This document shows positions 34,898 to 43,259 of a stretch of 64,000 nt of DNA, piece after piece (the stretch's first letter is position 1; the number at the start of each line of letters is the position of its first letter). The notes under the pieces are model-generated. The model did no database searches. It had not been told where the DNA came from and saw only the letters and a program-made list of their open reading frames with translations. A program made the position numbers and the translations under genes. Source of the DNA: Flaviramulus sp. BrNp1-15 (GTDB lineage: Bacteria; Bacteroidota; Bacteroidia; Flavobacteriales; Flavobacteriaceae); assembly GCF_022259695.1 (NCBI RefSeq), contig NZ_CP092099.1, positions 1,782,471 through 1,846,470 of the forward strand. Direction: 5' to 3'.

Positions 34898-36208
34898 TTA
34901 TTCTTTAGTTAAAAATTGTAAATATGCTTGTGCGTAATTGTATTCAAAAACGGTTTGGTAATATTCTAATTGCTTTTGTGCGTATTGTGTTTCTGCCATT
35001 AAAAGGTCTGATGTTTTTTCAAGTCCTTCTCCAAATCTGTTTGTTCTAATTCTTAAAGATTCTTCAGATTGTTCTAATGCTAATTCAGTTAATTTTAATC
35101 TGTTTTCTGCATCTAACAACATACGTTTTGCCTTATTAAATTCTAACTGACTTTGAGATACGTATTGCTCGTATTGTAATTTCGATTTTTCAAATTCAGC
35201 TTTACTTTTTTGTGCTTTCCCAAAACGTTTAGAACCTTGAAATAAATCCCAACTTAATTGAGCACCAAATAAGTATCCATTGGCATCTGCCTGAAAAATT
35301 TCATCGTCATATAACTCATAACTTCCAAAAGCATTTAAACGTGGTAAAAAGGCCATTTTATCTGCTTTGTTCATTGCTTCATAAGCATTTGAGGCTAGTT
35401 GCATTGCTTTAATATCTGCTCTGTTTTCTGATATTGTTTTGGTATTTATACTTAAAGCTGTAACCATTAAACTATCGGTAGGCTTGTAAACAATATCTGC
35501 TCTTTCATTCATTAAAAACGATAAGTAGTTTGAAGCATTCAATACATTACTTTTTGCTGTTTGTAATTGATTTTTAACCTCGGTTACACGAACCTCAACA
35601 GACAAAACATCAGCACGTTGTAAATACCCTTGTTTAAAACTATTGTCTGCTAATTTTTTATTTGCTTCAGCAGCATCTAACGCTTTTTCAAGTACTTCAA
35701 CGGCTTTGTGTGCTAATTGTAATTGCATATAGGCTTTTTCAACTTCAAAAACTAAATAATCATTGGTGCGTTCAGTTTTTAAAGACATTGCTTCCATTTT
35801 AGATTTGGCAGCTTTACGTTGGTACATACCATCTACATTTATAAGTGGTTGCTGAATTTCTAACTTAGTTGCATAATTCTCAATTTGAGAAGGATCGTTT
35901 AACAGTGCTGGGTTAAAATCAGTTTGTGTTAAAATTTCCTGATTTAATTTAGAACCAAAAGCCATCAACGGATTTGTAGTTGCAATTCCTGTATGAGAAG
36001 CTGTAATGTTTGGTAAAAAAACAGCATTGGTTTGTCTGTAATCTGCTCTGGCTTCATTATATTCTTGCTCAGAAATTTTTATAGACCTATTTTCTTCTGA
36101 AACCTTGGTCAAAACTTCAGCTTTTGTGATTGGAACTACTTGCTGAGCTTGAAGTACCGATGCCAAAAGCATAAAACCAAAGGATAATATGTTTATGTTT
36201 TTCTTCAT
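34898..36208 (-). CDS. TolC-family outer membrane efflux channel
   Basis: This 436-residue protein has a signal peptide (about 1-21, ending LQAQQ) and the two long helical repeats of TolC proteins (about 30-210 and 235-430) rich in Ala, Glu, Lys and Gln. The first repeat carries YNEARADYRQTNAVFLPN-type start. It forms the outer membrane exit duct for the RND pump encoded downstream. Confidence 0.93.
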   Translation of the reverse strand: MKKNINILSFGFMLLASVLQAQQVVPITKAEVLTKVSEENRSIKISEQEYNEARADYRQTNAVFLPNITASHTGIATTNPLMAFGSKLNQEILTQTDFNPALLNDPSQIENYATKLEIQQPLINVDGMYQRKAAKSKMEAMSLKTERTNDYLVFEVEKAYMQLQLAHKAVEVLEKALDAAEANKKLADNSFKQGYLQRADVLSVEVRVTEVKNQLQTAKSNVLNASNYLSFLMNERADIVYKPTDSLMVTALSINTKTISENRADIKAMQLASNAYEAMNKADKMAFLPRLNAFGSYELYDDEIFQADANGYLFGAQLSWDLFQGSKRFGKAQKSKAEFEKSKLQYEQYVSQSQLEFNKAKRMLLDAENRLKLTELALEQSEESLRIRTNRFGEGLEKTSDLLMAETQYAQKQLEYYQTVFEYNYAQAYLQFLTKE

Positions 36209-36232
36209 TATATTATTAATTTCGAGGCAAAA

Positions 36233-36670
36233 TTAGAGATACTCATAATGTATGTCTGTAACTATTGTTACTTGATGCCTATTATTTTTTTTAATAGGTT
36301 CTACTTTTGGTTTAATAAAAAATGGACTAATTATAAGTGCTAAACAAAAGATTAGAAAGAGTAGGGCTACTATTTTTTTCGTTATAGGCTGCTTGATGAG
36401 TTTTTTAAATACACAGCAAATAATTTTCCAATGTAAAAAGATATGTGTAACAACTAGGGCCAATAAAACTAAGCCCAAAATAAGATGTATTGTACCCCAT
36501 TGATGCCTATCCATTTCTAAAAAATATAGTTCTACATTGTTGCCATACTTTACCCAACGTTCTTTACCAGGAATTAAAATATATTTTATTATAAAACCTG
36601 TACCCAAAATTGCAGACATACAAATAGTCATTACAGTATTTATAGTGAAGTTTAAAACTGATTTTTTCAT
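36233..36670 (-). CDS. DUF4405 membrane protein
   Basis: The 145-residue protein has three membrane helices (about 10-30, 60-80, 100-120). HQWGTIHLILGLVLLALVVTHIFLHWKIICCVF carries the paired His residues (His56, His62, His76, His80) of DUF4405, a cytochrome b-like heme fold, so heme binding is plausible. It is cotranscribed with the preceding Gcw_chp-like gene (3-bp gap) and lies 24 bp upstream of tolC. Function unknown. Confidence 0.85.
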   Translation of the reverse strand: MKKSVLNFTINTVMTICMSAILGTGFIIKYILIPGKERWVKYGNNVELYFLEMDRHQWGTIHLILGLVLLALVVTHIFLHWKIICCVFKKLIKQPITKKIVALLFLIFCLALIISPFFIKPKVEPIKKNNRHQVTIVTDIHYEYL

Positions 36671-36673
36671 TCT

Positions 36674-37576
36674 TTAAAATTTATAACTAGCACCAACTAA
36701 CCAATAGAATGTGTTTTCTAAATCTTCTTCGTAAACAGTATCCTCAACAGTTAATGTTGCGGGGTTTTTGGGTATTACTAAAGTTGGTGAAAATGATAGT
36801 GTAATAGCGTTATCCACATACCAAATAGGTAAGCTGAATTCTATGGCCATTAAATCAAATTTTTCACTTTCTTCTAAAACTAATGTAGTTGTGGTTTGAT
36901 TTGTTCCACCTGTTCCTTGTCCATTTCCCTGACCCGAAGAACCTCTACCGCTTCCAAAACGATTGTTTACATAATATTCTTCGTAAAAATTTTGAGACCC
37001 AAAATAGATTTCAATTGTTGGTGAAATTTGAAATTTTTGATTGTTGGTTACAAAATCATGACTGATTGCTGATGATAAGAAAATATCAGAGTCGCTACTA
37101 TTATTTATAAAAGCAATTGCAGAGGCACCTAAGTTTATGATTTTAAAGTCATAACTAAACATTGCAGTAAAATCTGCTTCAACCTCTGAAATTACATTGT
37201 AACTATCTGTATTAAAAAAGTATTTGGTAAATGAAATATCTCCTTCAAATTTTTTAATAGTAAAATCATATCCAATGGTTCCTAAAAATAAATCAATTCT
37301 ACTTTCATCTGATTTTGTGAGGTAAGAAAACGAACCAGTTGCATAAAATCCAGATTTATTATGGTATGTGATTGATGGATATAAATACGGTGCAGTAATA
37401 GAATCTTTTCTACCTAAATAAACGGCGTCACTAATGTAACCTAGGCTAATTGAAAAATAAGTTGAATCGTTATCTAAGGTTTTAAAATCATTATCTAAAT
37501 TGTCTTGACTGAATGCTACATTGCTAAATATGATACTTAGTAGAATAATCAGCCATTTAAGATTTAAATTTTTCAT
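36674..37576 (-). CDS. Gcw_chp/TIGR02001-like beta-strand envelope protein
   Basis: This 300-residue exported protein has a signal peptide (about 1-23, SNVAFSQ) and repeats of amphipathic beta strands separated by short turns, ending in an aromatic strand FYWLVGASYKF, consistent with an outer membrane beta barrel. The internal loop GSGRGSSGQGNGQGTGGTNQ (about 208-227) is unusually Gly/Ser-rich. It resembles TIGR02001-type proteins of unknown function. It precedes DUF4405. Confidence 0.65.
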   Translation of the reverse strand: MKNLNLKWLIILLSIIFSNVAFSQDNLDNDFKTLDNDSTYFSISLGYISDAVYLGRKDSITAPYLYPSITYHNKSGFYATGSFSYLTKSDESRIDLFLGTIGYDFTIKKFEGDISFTKYFFNTDSYNVISEVEADFTAMFSYDFKIINLGASAIAFINNSSDSDIFLSSAISHDFVTNNQKFQISPTIEIYFGSQNFYEEYYVNNRFGSGRGSSGQGNGQGTGGTNQTTTTLVLEESEKFDLMAIEFSLPIWYVDNAITLSFSPTLVIPKNPATLTVEDTVYEEDLENTFYWLVGASYKF

Positions 37577-37591
37577 GGCTAATGTTTTAAA

Positions 37592-37627
37592 TTTGAAAAA
37601 GGGACTTTATAGTCCTACAAAATCCCT
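37592..37627 (-). terminator. Hairpin after the DUF6799 gene
   Basis: AAAAAGGGA near 37596-37604 pairs with TCCCTTTTC near 37621-37629 across an 18-nt middle that can pair partly (GGACTATA). With a trailing U run on the minus strand it looks like a terminator or attenuator between DUF6799 and the next gene. Confidence 0.5.
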
Positions 37628-37637
37628 TTTCTTATTA

Positions 37638-38297
37638 TTATGCAGCTCCCTTTTTTTTGTTTTGTTTTTTAATGATTGATTTTTTTTGCACTTTATTTTT
37701 TATTAAAGGCTTTTTATTAATCATTTTTCTGTGTTGGAGCGTGTTTTTAAACATTTTACCATCCATATTCAAACATTCACCATCTTGAAGACGCATTTGT
37801 TGACGGGTTTGCATTTGATAATATGTACCATCAGGATTAACATATCCGCCATCATTTAATTTTAATTGTTTTTGAATCTTGTTTTGAAACTGGTTTCTAA
37901 TTTGATATACTTCACCATCCATTACCATTATTTGATATCTGTTTTGGTTTCGCTCTTGAACTTGAGCTTGATTTAAACCTTTGTTTTCTTGTTGTATTTT
38001 GTAACGGTATTGGTATTCATTACGGTATTTTACGCCATCGTTATCTAAACATTCACCATCTTTTAAACGTAAACGCTTACGATCTCTGGTTACGTAAGTT
38101 CCATCAGGATTCACTATAGTTCCATCGTTTAATGTAATCTTGTCTCTTAATCTAATTTGATCTCTGTCTCTAATTTGAAGAACATCTCCATCAACCAACA
38201 TAACTCGATCTCGATCGCGATCTTGAGCTTGGTCTTGAGCTTTTAATGATGTAGTACTCATTACTATAAGCGCTACTAATAAAATTATTTTTTTCAT
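37638..38297 (-). CDS. DUF6799 repeat protein
   Basis: 219 residues with a signal peptide (about 1-20). Four short repeat units fit DUF6799, with the pattern MVxDGxVxQIRxR...LRLxDGxxVNPDGTY: MLVDGDVLQIRDRDQ, LRLKDGECLDNDGVKY, MVMDGEVYQIRNQFQ, MRLQDGECLNMDGKMF. The N-terminal part is rich in Arg/Asp (RDRDRVML), the end is very Lys-rich. Periplasmic or surface location is likely; the function is unknown. It has a perfect dyad. Confidence 0.85.
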   Translation of the reverse strand: MKKIILLVALIVMSTTSLKAQDQAQDRDRDRVMLVDGDVLQIRDRDQIRLRDKITLNDGTIVNPDGTYVTRDRKRLRLKDGECLDNDGVKYRNEYQYRYKIQQENKGLNQAQVQERNQNRYQIMVMDGEVYQIRNQFQNKIQKQLKLNDGGYVNPDGTYYQMQTRQQMRLQDGECLNMDGKMFKNTLQHRKMINKKPLIKNKVQKKSIIKKQNKKKGAA

Positions 38298-38325
38298 GAT
38301 ATGTAATACTTTAATTAATACTACA

Positions 38326-38368
38326 CTAATGTAATTCTACATATATTTTACTACAATGATATTCATCA
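38326..38368 (-). promoter_or_regulatory. Class II dyad promoter of the DUF6799 gene
   Basis: The perfect dyad TGATATTCATCA (38357-38368) reads CTGAT-GAAT-ATCA-TTG in gene orientation, with -7 box TACATTAG (38326-38333) after exactly 20 nt. The divergent lipoprotein gene has its own dyad 35 bp away. Confidence 0.72.
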
Positions 38369-38402
38369 GTAGAAATTACACGTTCAAATTCATTTTTGTA
38401 AT

Positions 38403-38446
38403 TGACTAATATCATTGTGAAGTATATTATTAATGAGGTACTTTAT
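38403..38446 (+). promoter_or_regulatory. Dyad promoter of the 38465 lipoprotein gene
   Basis: TGACTAATATCA (38403-38414) is followed by TTG and then TACTTTAT (38439-38446) at 21 nt instead of 20. The orientation flank TTG fits the plus-strand gene. Confidence 0.6.
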
Positions 38447-38464
38447 TTAATAAAATTTTATGTC

Positions 38465-38866
38465 ATGAAAGTATTAAAGCTATTTTTTGTAATACTTGTA
38501 TTAAGTATTTTCATAAGTTTAGAAAGTTGTGGTCCTGTAATTATTTCTTCAAGACCTACACATCCAACTCCAAATTGGTTTTACCCAAACAGAGTTGTTA
38601 ATTTAAGGTATGTGTATTTCCCAGATCATTTAATTTATTACGATTTATCATTACGTAATTATATATATTTTGATAATGGTGTTTGGTTAACTGTAAATGT
38701 TTTACCTTCTAGATTTAATAGTATAGATTTTAAGCGGGCAAAAAGAGTTAGAGTTAATAACTATTATGGTGATAATATTAGAGATTATCATAACAATAAT
38801 AAAATAAATGAAAAGGGGAGAAGAACCTACAGAGAAAATGAGTCTAGAACGAGAAGGCGTGAATAA
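38465..38866 (+). CDS. Small lipoprotein, unknown function
   Basis: I take the ATG at 38465; an in-frame ATG 63 bp upstream would start inside the dyad. The 133-residue product begins MKVLKLFFVILVLSIFISLESCGP, a lipoprotein signal with Cys22. The mature part has strands rich in Tyr, Phe and Asn (WFYPNRVVNLRYVYFPDHLIYYDL), a KRAKRVRVNNYYGDN segment and an Arg/Glu-rich tail. It is likely anchored to the outer membrane. No family recognised. Confidence 0.78.
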   Translation: MKVLKLFFVILVLSIFISLESCGPVIISSRPTHPTPNWFYPNRVVNLRYVYFPDHLIYYDLSLRNYIYFDNGVWLTVNVLPSRFNSIDFKRAKRVRVNNYYGDNIRDYHNNNKINEKGRRTYRENESRTRRRE

Positions 38867-38921
38867 TAATCTTGATAAACAAGAAAAATAATTCCTGATA
38901 ATTAGATATTATAATTAAAGA

Positions 38922-38951
38922 AAAAAGCACTTAATTATTTAAGTGCTTTTT
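38922..38951. terminator. Rho-independent terminator after the lipoprotein gene
   Basis: A perfect 13-bp stem (AAAAAGCACTTAA at 38922-38934 with 38939-38951) closes a TTAT tetraloop and ends in a T run. It can also serve the minus strand. Confidence 0.88.
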
Positions 38952-39032
38952 ATCTACTAACCAACCATAAAACTGAATAACCACTAGGCTATTATAACAC
39001 TACAAAGATTGAGCTTTAAAATAATACTCGCA

Positions 39033-39046
39033 GTAACTTTTGTTAC
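39033..39046. promoter_or_regulatory. Orphan palindrome GTAAC-TTTT-GTTAC between convergent genes
   Basis: A perfect Crp/Fnr-style palindrome with no gene start near. On the plus strand, CAT plus 20 nt leads to TATCTTAT; on the minus strand, to AATCTTTG. Either could be a weak promoter for an unseen RNA. It shares GTTACATAA with the sites at 259, 13863 and 16708. Confidence 0.5.
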
Positions 39047-39101
39047 ATAAAACCAGTTAATTATTAAATATCTTATAATTAGTTGAAAACTATCAAAATT
39101 T

Positions 39102-39545
39102 TCAGTTTTTTTCTATTTTAATGGTTATATCCATTTTAATATTAGAATTAACAGAATTTGATATTAAACAGGCCTTTTCTGATTTTTCTATAACCTTTTT
39201 CGCTAACTCCATATCTGCTTCATTAGCAATGGTAACAACCGGTTTTAAAATTACTTCACTAATCATAAACTTTCTATCTATCATTTCTAACTTTCCTTCA
39301 GCATCAGATTCAAAATCAATAAAATTAAGTTTAAAATTTTCTGCTACAGCTAAAAAAGTAGTCATTAAACAGCCATTAATAGCTGCTACAAAATAATGTT
39401 CAGGAGACCAGATGTTTGCTTCTCCTTTAGGGAATTCTGGTGGTGTTACTATTGTTATTTTTTCATCTAACACTTTAGAAGAAAGTAGACCTTTTCTATT
39501 TTCTTTCCAATTTACTTTTACTTGATAAAAATGTTCTTTTGTCAT
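39102..39545 (-). CDS. OsmC-family peroxidase-like protein
   Basis: 147 residues of the OsmC/Ohr fold. The two redox cysteines are Cys59 (INGCLMTTF) and Cys126 (EKACLISN), and the helix between starts FVAAINGCL as usual. OsmC-type proteins reduce organic or fatty-acid hydroperoxides, usually using lipoamide or other thiols; the YhfA-like branch is also possible. A variant dyad promoter with a perfect -7 box lies upstream. Confidence 0.92.
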   Translation of the reverse strand: MTKEHFYQVKVNWKENRKGLLSSKVLDEKITIVTPPEFPKGEANIWSPEHYFVAAINGCLMTTFLAVAENFKLNFIDFESDAEGKLEMIDRKFMISEVILKPVVTIANEADMELAKKVIEKSEKACLISNSVNSNIKMDITIKIEKN

Positions 39546-39564
39546 GTTGCTGTTATTTACTGTT

Positions 39565-39607
39565 CAAATGTATATGCTTTACTTAAAGTTATCTGTAACT
39601 ATTATTA
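39565..39607 (-). promoter_or_regulatory. Class II promoter of the OsmC gene with GTAAC/GTTAC-type dyad
   Basis: The site TGTAACTATTATTACA (39594-39609) has one mismatch to TGTAAC-N4-GTTACA. The -7 box TACATTTG (39565-39572), an exact consensus match, is at the 3+20 spacing. The predicted start is near 39560. Confidence 0.65.
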
Positions 39608-39689
39608 CAAAAGGGGCTATTTTTTGTTAACAGTCTCGATAAAAATTTGGATAAATAATATTTTAATGTTCTATACAATTAGTAGAAAG

Positions 39690-39705
39690 TGCAACATAGG
39701 TTGCA
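39690..39705. promoter_or_regulatory. Perfect 16-bp palindrome TGCAAC-ATAG-GTTGCA
   Basis: A third type of Crp/Fnr-like inverted repeat, upstream of the TonB-receptor operon and 23 bp before the TGAC dyad at 39729. No -7 box follows it at the usual distance, so it is a possible upstream or repressor site. Confidence 0.5.
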
Positions 39706-39728
39706 TAACAGAAATTTGAATATAAATG

Positions 39729-39771
39729 TGACAAATATCACATAAAGCTTTTATTAAAAGTACTATTTTTG
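39729..39771 (+). promoter_or_regulatory. Class II dyad promoter of the TonB-receptor operon
   Basis: TGTGACAAATATCACA (39727-39742) contains the core dyad at 39729-39740. After CAT and exactly 20 nt comes TATTTTTG (39764-39771), a perfect -7 box. The predicted start near 39776 coincides with the GTG start, so the mRNA may be leaderless. Confidence 0.68.
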
Positions 39772-39776
39772 CTATC

Positions 39777-40151
39777 GTGAAATTAAGCACAATCATAGTA
39801 TCTATTATTTTGGGTTCGCTTATACTATTTAATAGTTTAAGAGTATCTTTTACCTATGCTTATTATGAACTTGACCCTATTGGATTTATAGAAGAACTTT
39901 GTGAGAACAAAGACAAACCAGAACTGCAATGTAATGGGAAATGTCATTTAAAAAAGGTTGCAGAGTCAAGCTCAAATGATACTAAAGAACCTACACGTTT
40001 AATAGATTTTAAAGAAATATTACTTTATACCAGCAAGCCTTTTGAATACCTTTTAAATAAAGTGGCTTCTGAAGATAAAACAGTTGCAACATACCTTAAT
40101 TTGTATACTTACACAGATTTAAAAGACTCTTTTCGTCCTCCACAGGTATAG
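39777..40151 (+). CDS. Small exported Cys-motif protein upstream of a TonB receptor
   Basis: The start is a GTG. The 124-residue product has an N-terminal hydrophobic signal or anchor (about 3-22), a conserved-looking core ELCENKDKPELQCNGKCHLKKV with cysteines at 42, 52 and 56, and a Lys-rich C-terminal part. The motif CNGKCH resembles small metal-binding segments. Similar proteins occur upstream of TonB receptors in flavobacteria. It lies 74 bp upstream of the receptor; a copper-chaperone role is inference. Confidence 0.7.
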   Translation: MKLSTIIVSIILGSLILFNSLRVSFTYAYYELDPIGFIEELCENKDKPELQCNGKCHLKKVAESSSNDTKEPTRLIDFKEILLYTSKPFEYLLNKVASEDKTVATYLNLYTYTDLKDSFRPPQV

Positions 40152-40225
40152 TTTATTTTCCTTTTTGTTCAATAACATAATCATTATTGAACCAATTATA
40201 TTAAATAAACTATAAAAATCACAAA

Positions 40226-42316
40226 ATGAAAATATTTTATAGCGTGTTATTATGCATGCTAATTTCTGCCGTGTCTTTTTCTCAAGAAAAAAATGATAAA
40301 GTAAATGACACAACGGTTCAAAAACATGTAAAACTTGATGAAGTATTAATAACAGGAAATGTTAAAACAGATCCTATTCACTCGACAGTTTCTAACAAGT
40401 ATGCTGAAAAAGTTGTTCAGCCAAAAAATGTAGCCGATTTATTTAACGATATCAATGGGTTTTCTGTTATAAAACGCGGTAATTATGCTATCGATCCTTC
40501 GTTTAGAGCTTCTCAATACGAACAGTTAAACATTCAGTATGATGGCGGAACTAAAGCTATGCATGCTTGCCCAAACAGAATGGACCCTATTACTACGCAT
40601 ATTATTCCTGAAGAAATTTCAAAAATTGAAATCATAAAAGGCCCTTATACTGTACGTTATGGCGCAACTTTTGGTGGAGTAATTAATATGGTTACTCAAA
40701 AAACTGATCATTTAGAAAGCGGTTTACACGGAAAAGCCTCAGCTGGATATGAAAGTAACGGCGGCTCCTTTGTAAACATGGTTCAGTTACAATACATTCA
40801 AAATAAATATGATATTGTTGGTAATGCAGGTTACAGAGATTTTGGAAATTATGAAGATGGTAATGGTATCGAAATTCCTTCGTCATTCAGAAGTACAGAT
40901 TACGGAGTAAAGTTTGGTTATAATTTCACAGTAAATCAACGTTTGCAAGTACATTGGAGACAATCTTTTGGAAGAGATGTATTGCATGCAGGTTTACCAA
41001 TGGATACAGACTACGACAACAGTAGTATTTTATCTTTAGATTATAAATTGACTAATATTGGTAAAACAGTTAAGAGCTTTACTGCTAAGGCTTATTACAG
41101 TTTTGTAGATCATTTAATGACAAATTATAACAGACCAACATTTATGATGATGGAAGCGTCTTCTGCTGTTGAAGCCACTACTATCGGTGGTAAATTAGAA
41201 TTAAATTGGAAACCTTCTGAAAAACTGAATGTTTTTAGTGGTTTTGATGCTATGCATATTGGAAGAGATGGAGGGAGAACACGATTAGTTAAAATTATGA
41301 ATGGAAATCCTTTACCTATGCCAATGACATTTAATGATAGAGTTTGGCAAGATTCCTATATAGATGATTTTGGTGTGTTTACAGAAGCAAAATGGTCAAC
41401 GAATAACACAACAATTGTAACTGCTGGTTTACGTTACGATATGGTAATATCTGATATAAAAGATCCTGATGATGATTTTGCAGCTATGTACAATTTAGAA
41501 CAGCGTACAGAACATAATGTAAGCGGAACAGTTTCGGTTAAAAAACTGGTTTCAGATAACTTTATTTTAGAAGCAGCTTATGGTAGAGGTGTGCGTTCTG
41601 CAAATATGATAGAGCGTTATATTAACCACTTTACTGTTGGACAAGATCCTTATGAATACATTGGAAATCCTAATTTAGATGCCGAAGTAAATAATCAGTT
41701 TGAAATAGGTTTTAAAGGCCATACAAATTTAAATGCATTTAAGTATGCTGTATCTTTTTATTATTCTTCTTTTGAAAACTACATTGTAGCAGTTGTTGAT
41801 GAGAGTTTAAACAGAAAGTATATGCCCATGGCACAACCTAGAAACCCAAAAGTATTCAGAAATCTAGATCAAGCTTATAAAACAGGGTTTGAAGCTATGG
41901 CACAAGTTGATTTTTTAAACGATTATTATTTTAAAACAGAATTAGCTTATGTGTATGCTAAAAATAAAGATTTAAGTGAGTCTTTACCACTTACAGCACC
42001 TTTTACAACTAAAATAACTCTTGGTTTTGAGAGAGAAAAATTTTGGGCTAATGCACAATATAATATAACAAGCAAACAAGAAAATATTGCAGAAAGTTTT
42101 GGTGAAACTGAAACTGATGGTTACCAGACTTTAGATATCCGTATAGGAGTAAAACCATTTAAAAATGTAACTTTTGGTGTTGCAGCTTTAAATGTGTTTG
42201 ATGAAGCTTACAATAATCACTTAAACTTTTCTTTTGCTAATCAGTCAGATTTTGGAAGAACTCCAATTACTGACCCTGGTAGAAATTTAACAGCATTTCT
42301 TCAGTATAAGTTTTAA
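40226..42316 (+). CDS. TonB-dependent receptor, OprC/NosA-like (probable copper)
   Basis: 696-residue outer membrane receptor: signal peptide (about 1-19, SFSQ), plug (about 40-160) and a 22-strand barrel ending in FLQYKF. No carboxypeptidase-like SusC domain. In the plug, MHACPNRMDP places Cys115 and Met119 as CxxxM, the copper-binding pair of OprC, and the NRMDP run recalls the TonB-copper family. Met-rich loops (FMMMEASS and LPMPMTF) add to this. Import of copper is therefore likely but not certain; the preceding small Cys protein fits. A bidirectional terminator follows. Confidence 0.87.
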   Translation: MKIFYSVLLCMLISAVSFSQEKNDKVNDTTVQKHVKLDEVLITGNVKTDPIHSTVSNKYAEKVVQPKNVADLFNDINGFSVIKRGNYAIDPSFRASQYEQLNIQYDGGTKAMHACPNRMDPITTHIIPEEISKIEIIKGPYTVRYGATFGGVINMVTQKTDHLESGLHGKASAGYESNGGSFVNMVQLQYIQNKYDIVGNAGYRDFGNYEDGNGIEIPSSFRSTDYGVKFGYNFTVNQRLQVHWRQSFGRDVLHAGLPMDTDYDNSSILSLDYKLTNIGKTVKSFTAKAYYSFVDHLMTNYNRPTFMMMEASSAVEATTIGGKLELNWKPSEKLNVFSGFDAMHIGRDGGRTRLVKIMNGNPLPMPMTFNDRVWQDSYIDDFGVFTEAKWSTNNTTIVTAGLRYDMVISDIKDPDDDFAAMYNLEQRTEHNVSGTVSVKKLVSDNFILEAAYGRGVRSANMIERYINHFTVGQDPYEYIGNPNLDAEVNNQFEIGFKGHTNLNAFKYAVSFYYSSFENYIVAVVDESLNRKYMPMAQPRNPKVFRNLDQAYKTGFEAMAQVDFLNDYYFKTELAYVYAKNKDLSESLPLTAPFTTKITLGFEREKFWANAQYNITSKQENIAESFGETETDGYQTLDIRIGVKPFKNVTFGVAALNVFDEAYNNHLNFSFANQSDFGRTPITDPGRNLTAFLQYKF

Positions 42317-42331
42317 TTGGTTATGTAGTAT

Positions 42332-42360
42332 AAAAAAAGAGCTTTTAAAGCTCTTTTTTT
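42332..42360. terminator. Bidirectional terminator between the TonB receptor and mscS-like gene
   Basis: AAAAAAAGAGC (42332-42342) and GCTCTTTTTTT (42350-42360) pair around a 7-nt TTTTAAA centre, with T runs on both strands. The stop codon of the minus-strand MscS gene (42345-42347) lies in the loop. Confidence 0.85.
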
Positions 42361-43250
42361 ATACCTACTTTTAATTCAGGAATTTTAATTAGCTCTATTG
42401 TAGTCGATGCTAAAACAACTTTATCGTTTGTTTTTTCAACTTCTACACGAATTTTATCATTTAAGACATGTTTTGTGAAACGTCTTTTTTTGTAATCAAC
42501 AATATATCTTAAGTTAAATTGTATCCAGTTGTCCGTTAGTGTAATCGCTAATGTTGGATCCACAATAGCATCTTCTATGTAATATTTATTTACAACCTCT
42601 TTCCATTTAGATTTTGAGTTTGTAGTGTATTCAGAAAGTGTTTCAGAAGCAATTTTAATGACAATAGATTTAGCCAGTTCTATATCCGATCCATATTTAA
42701 TAGGTAAATTAAACTCATCCCAAATAAAAGGGAAATCTTGTGAGTAATTATAAATAGGACCTTTAAATACAAAGGCATTACTTAATTTTACAATCCTACC
42801 GGAATAATTATCGCTGCTTACCCATTGCCCAATTTCCATCATAGTTGTATAAATACTATCTACATCAATAACATCTCCTTTAATACCATTAATTTCAATT
42901 CTATCCCCTGGTTTATATACTTTTACTATAAAAATGTATAGCGAGCCTGCAACACTTAAAATAAGTTCTTGTAAAGTAAAAGCGATACCAGCTGTAAACA
43001 AACCAATAGCAATTGTAAAGTCTTTAATATTACCTGTAAAATAGGAGAGTGATAAAAGTATAAGAACGATGTAGCCAATAATTTCTATACCTTTTTGAGA
43101 TTTGTAGCGTATAGAAGTATCAGTAACTTGTTTTCTTAAAAAGCGACGTGTTAGCTGAATTATAGTAAGAACAAATACAACTATTATTATATACTTAAAA
43201 ACATTGTATAATGTTGGGTTTTCTAAAATCCACTGTTTTATTGCTTCCAT
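42345..43250 (-). CDS. MscS-family mechanosensitive channel
   Basis: The 301-residue protein has about three membrane helices (18-40, 55-75, 80-105), the pore-lining Gly/Ala-rich helix (GLFTAGIAFTLQELILSVAGSLYIFI) and a beta domain (YKPGDRIEINGIKGDVIDVDSIYTTMMEI) typical of MscS. It opens under membrane tension to release solutes. It is the last gene of the operon that starts at 44656 and sits 9 bp after cbpM. Confidence 0.9.
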   Translation of the reverse strand: MEAIKQWILENPTLYNVFKYIIIVVFVLTIIQLTRRFLRKQVTDTSIRYKSQKGIEIIGYIVLILLSLSYFTGNIKDFTIAIGLFTAGIAFTLQELILSVAGSLYIFIVKVYKPGDRIEINGIKGDVIDVDSIYTTMMEIGQWVSSDNYSGRIVKLSNAFVFKGPIYNYSQDFPFIWDEFNLPIKYGSDIELAKSIVIKIASETLSEYTTNSKSKWKEVVNKYYIEDAIVDPTLAITLTDNWIQFNLRYIVDYKKRRFTKHVLNDKIRVEVEKTNDKVVLASTTIELIKIPELKVGIKKEL

Positions 43251-43259
43251 TTTAAAAAG

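Noticed and set aside
36254-36267. GTAAC-TATT-GTTAC within the DUF4405 gene end
   Set aside because: It lies inside coding sequence near the stop codon, far from any gene start on the right strand, so it is probably a coincidence of codons.
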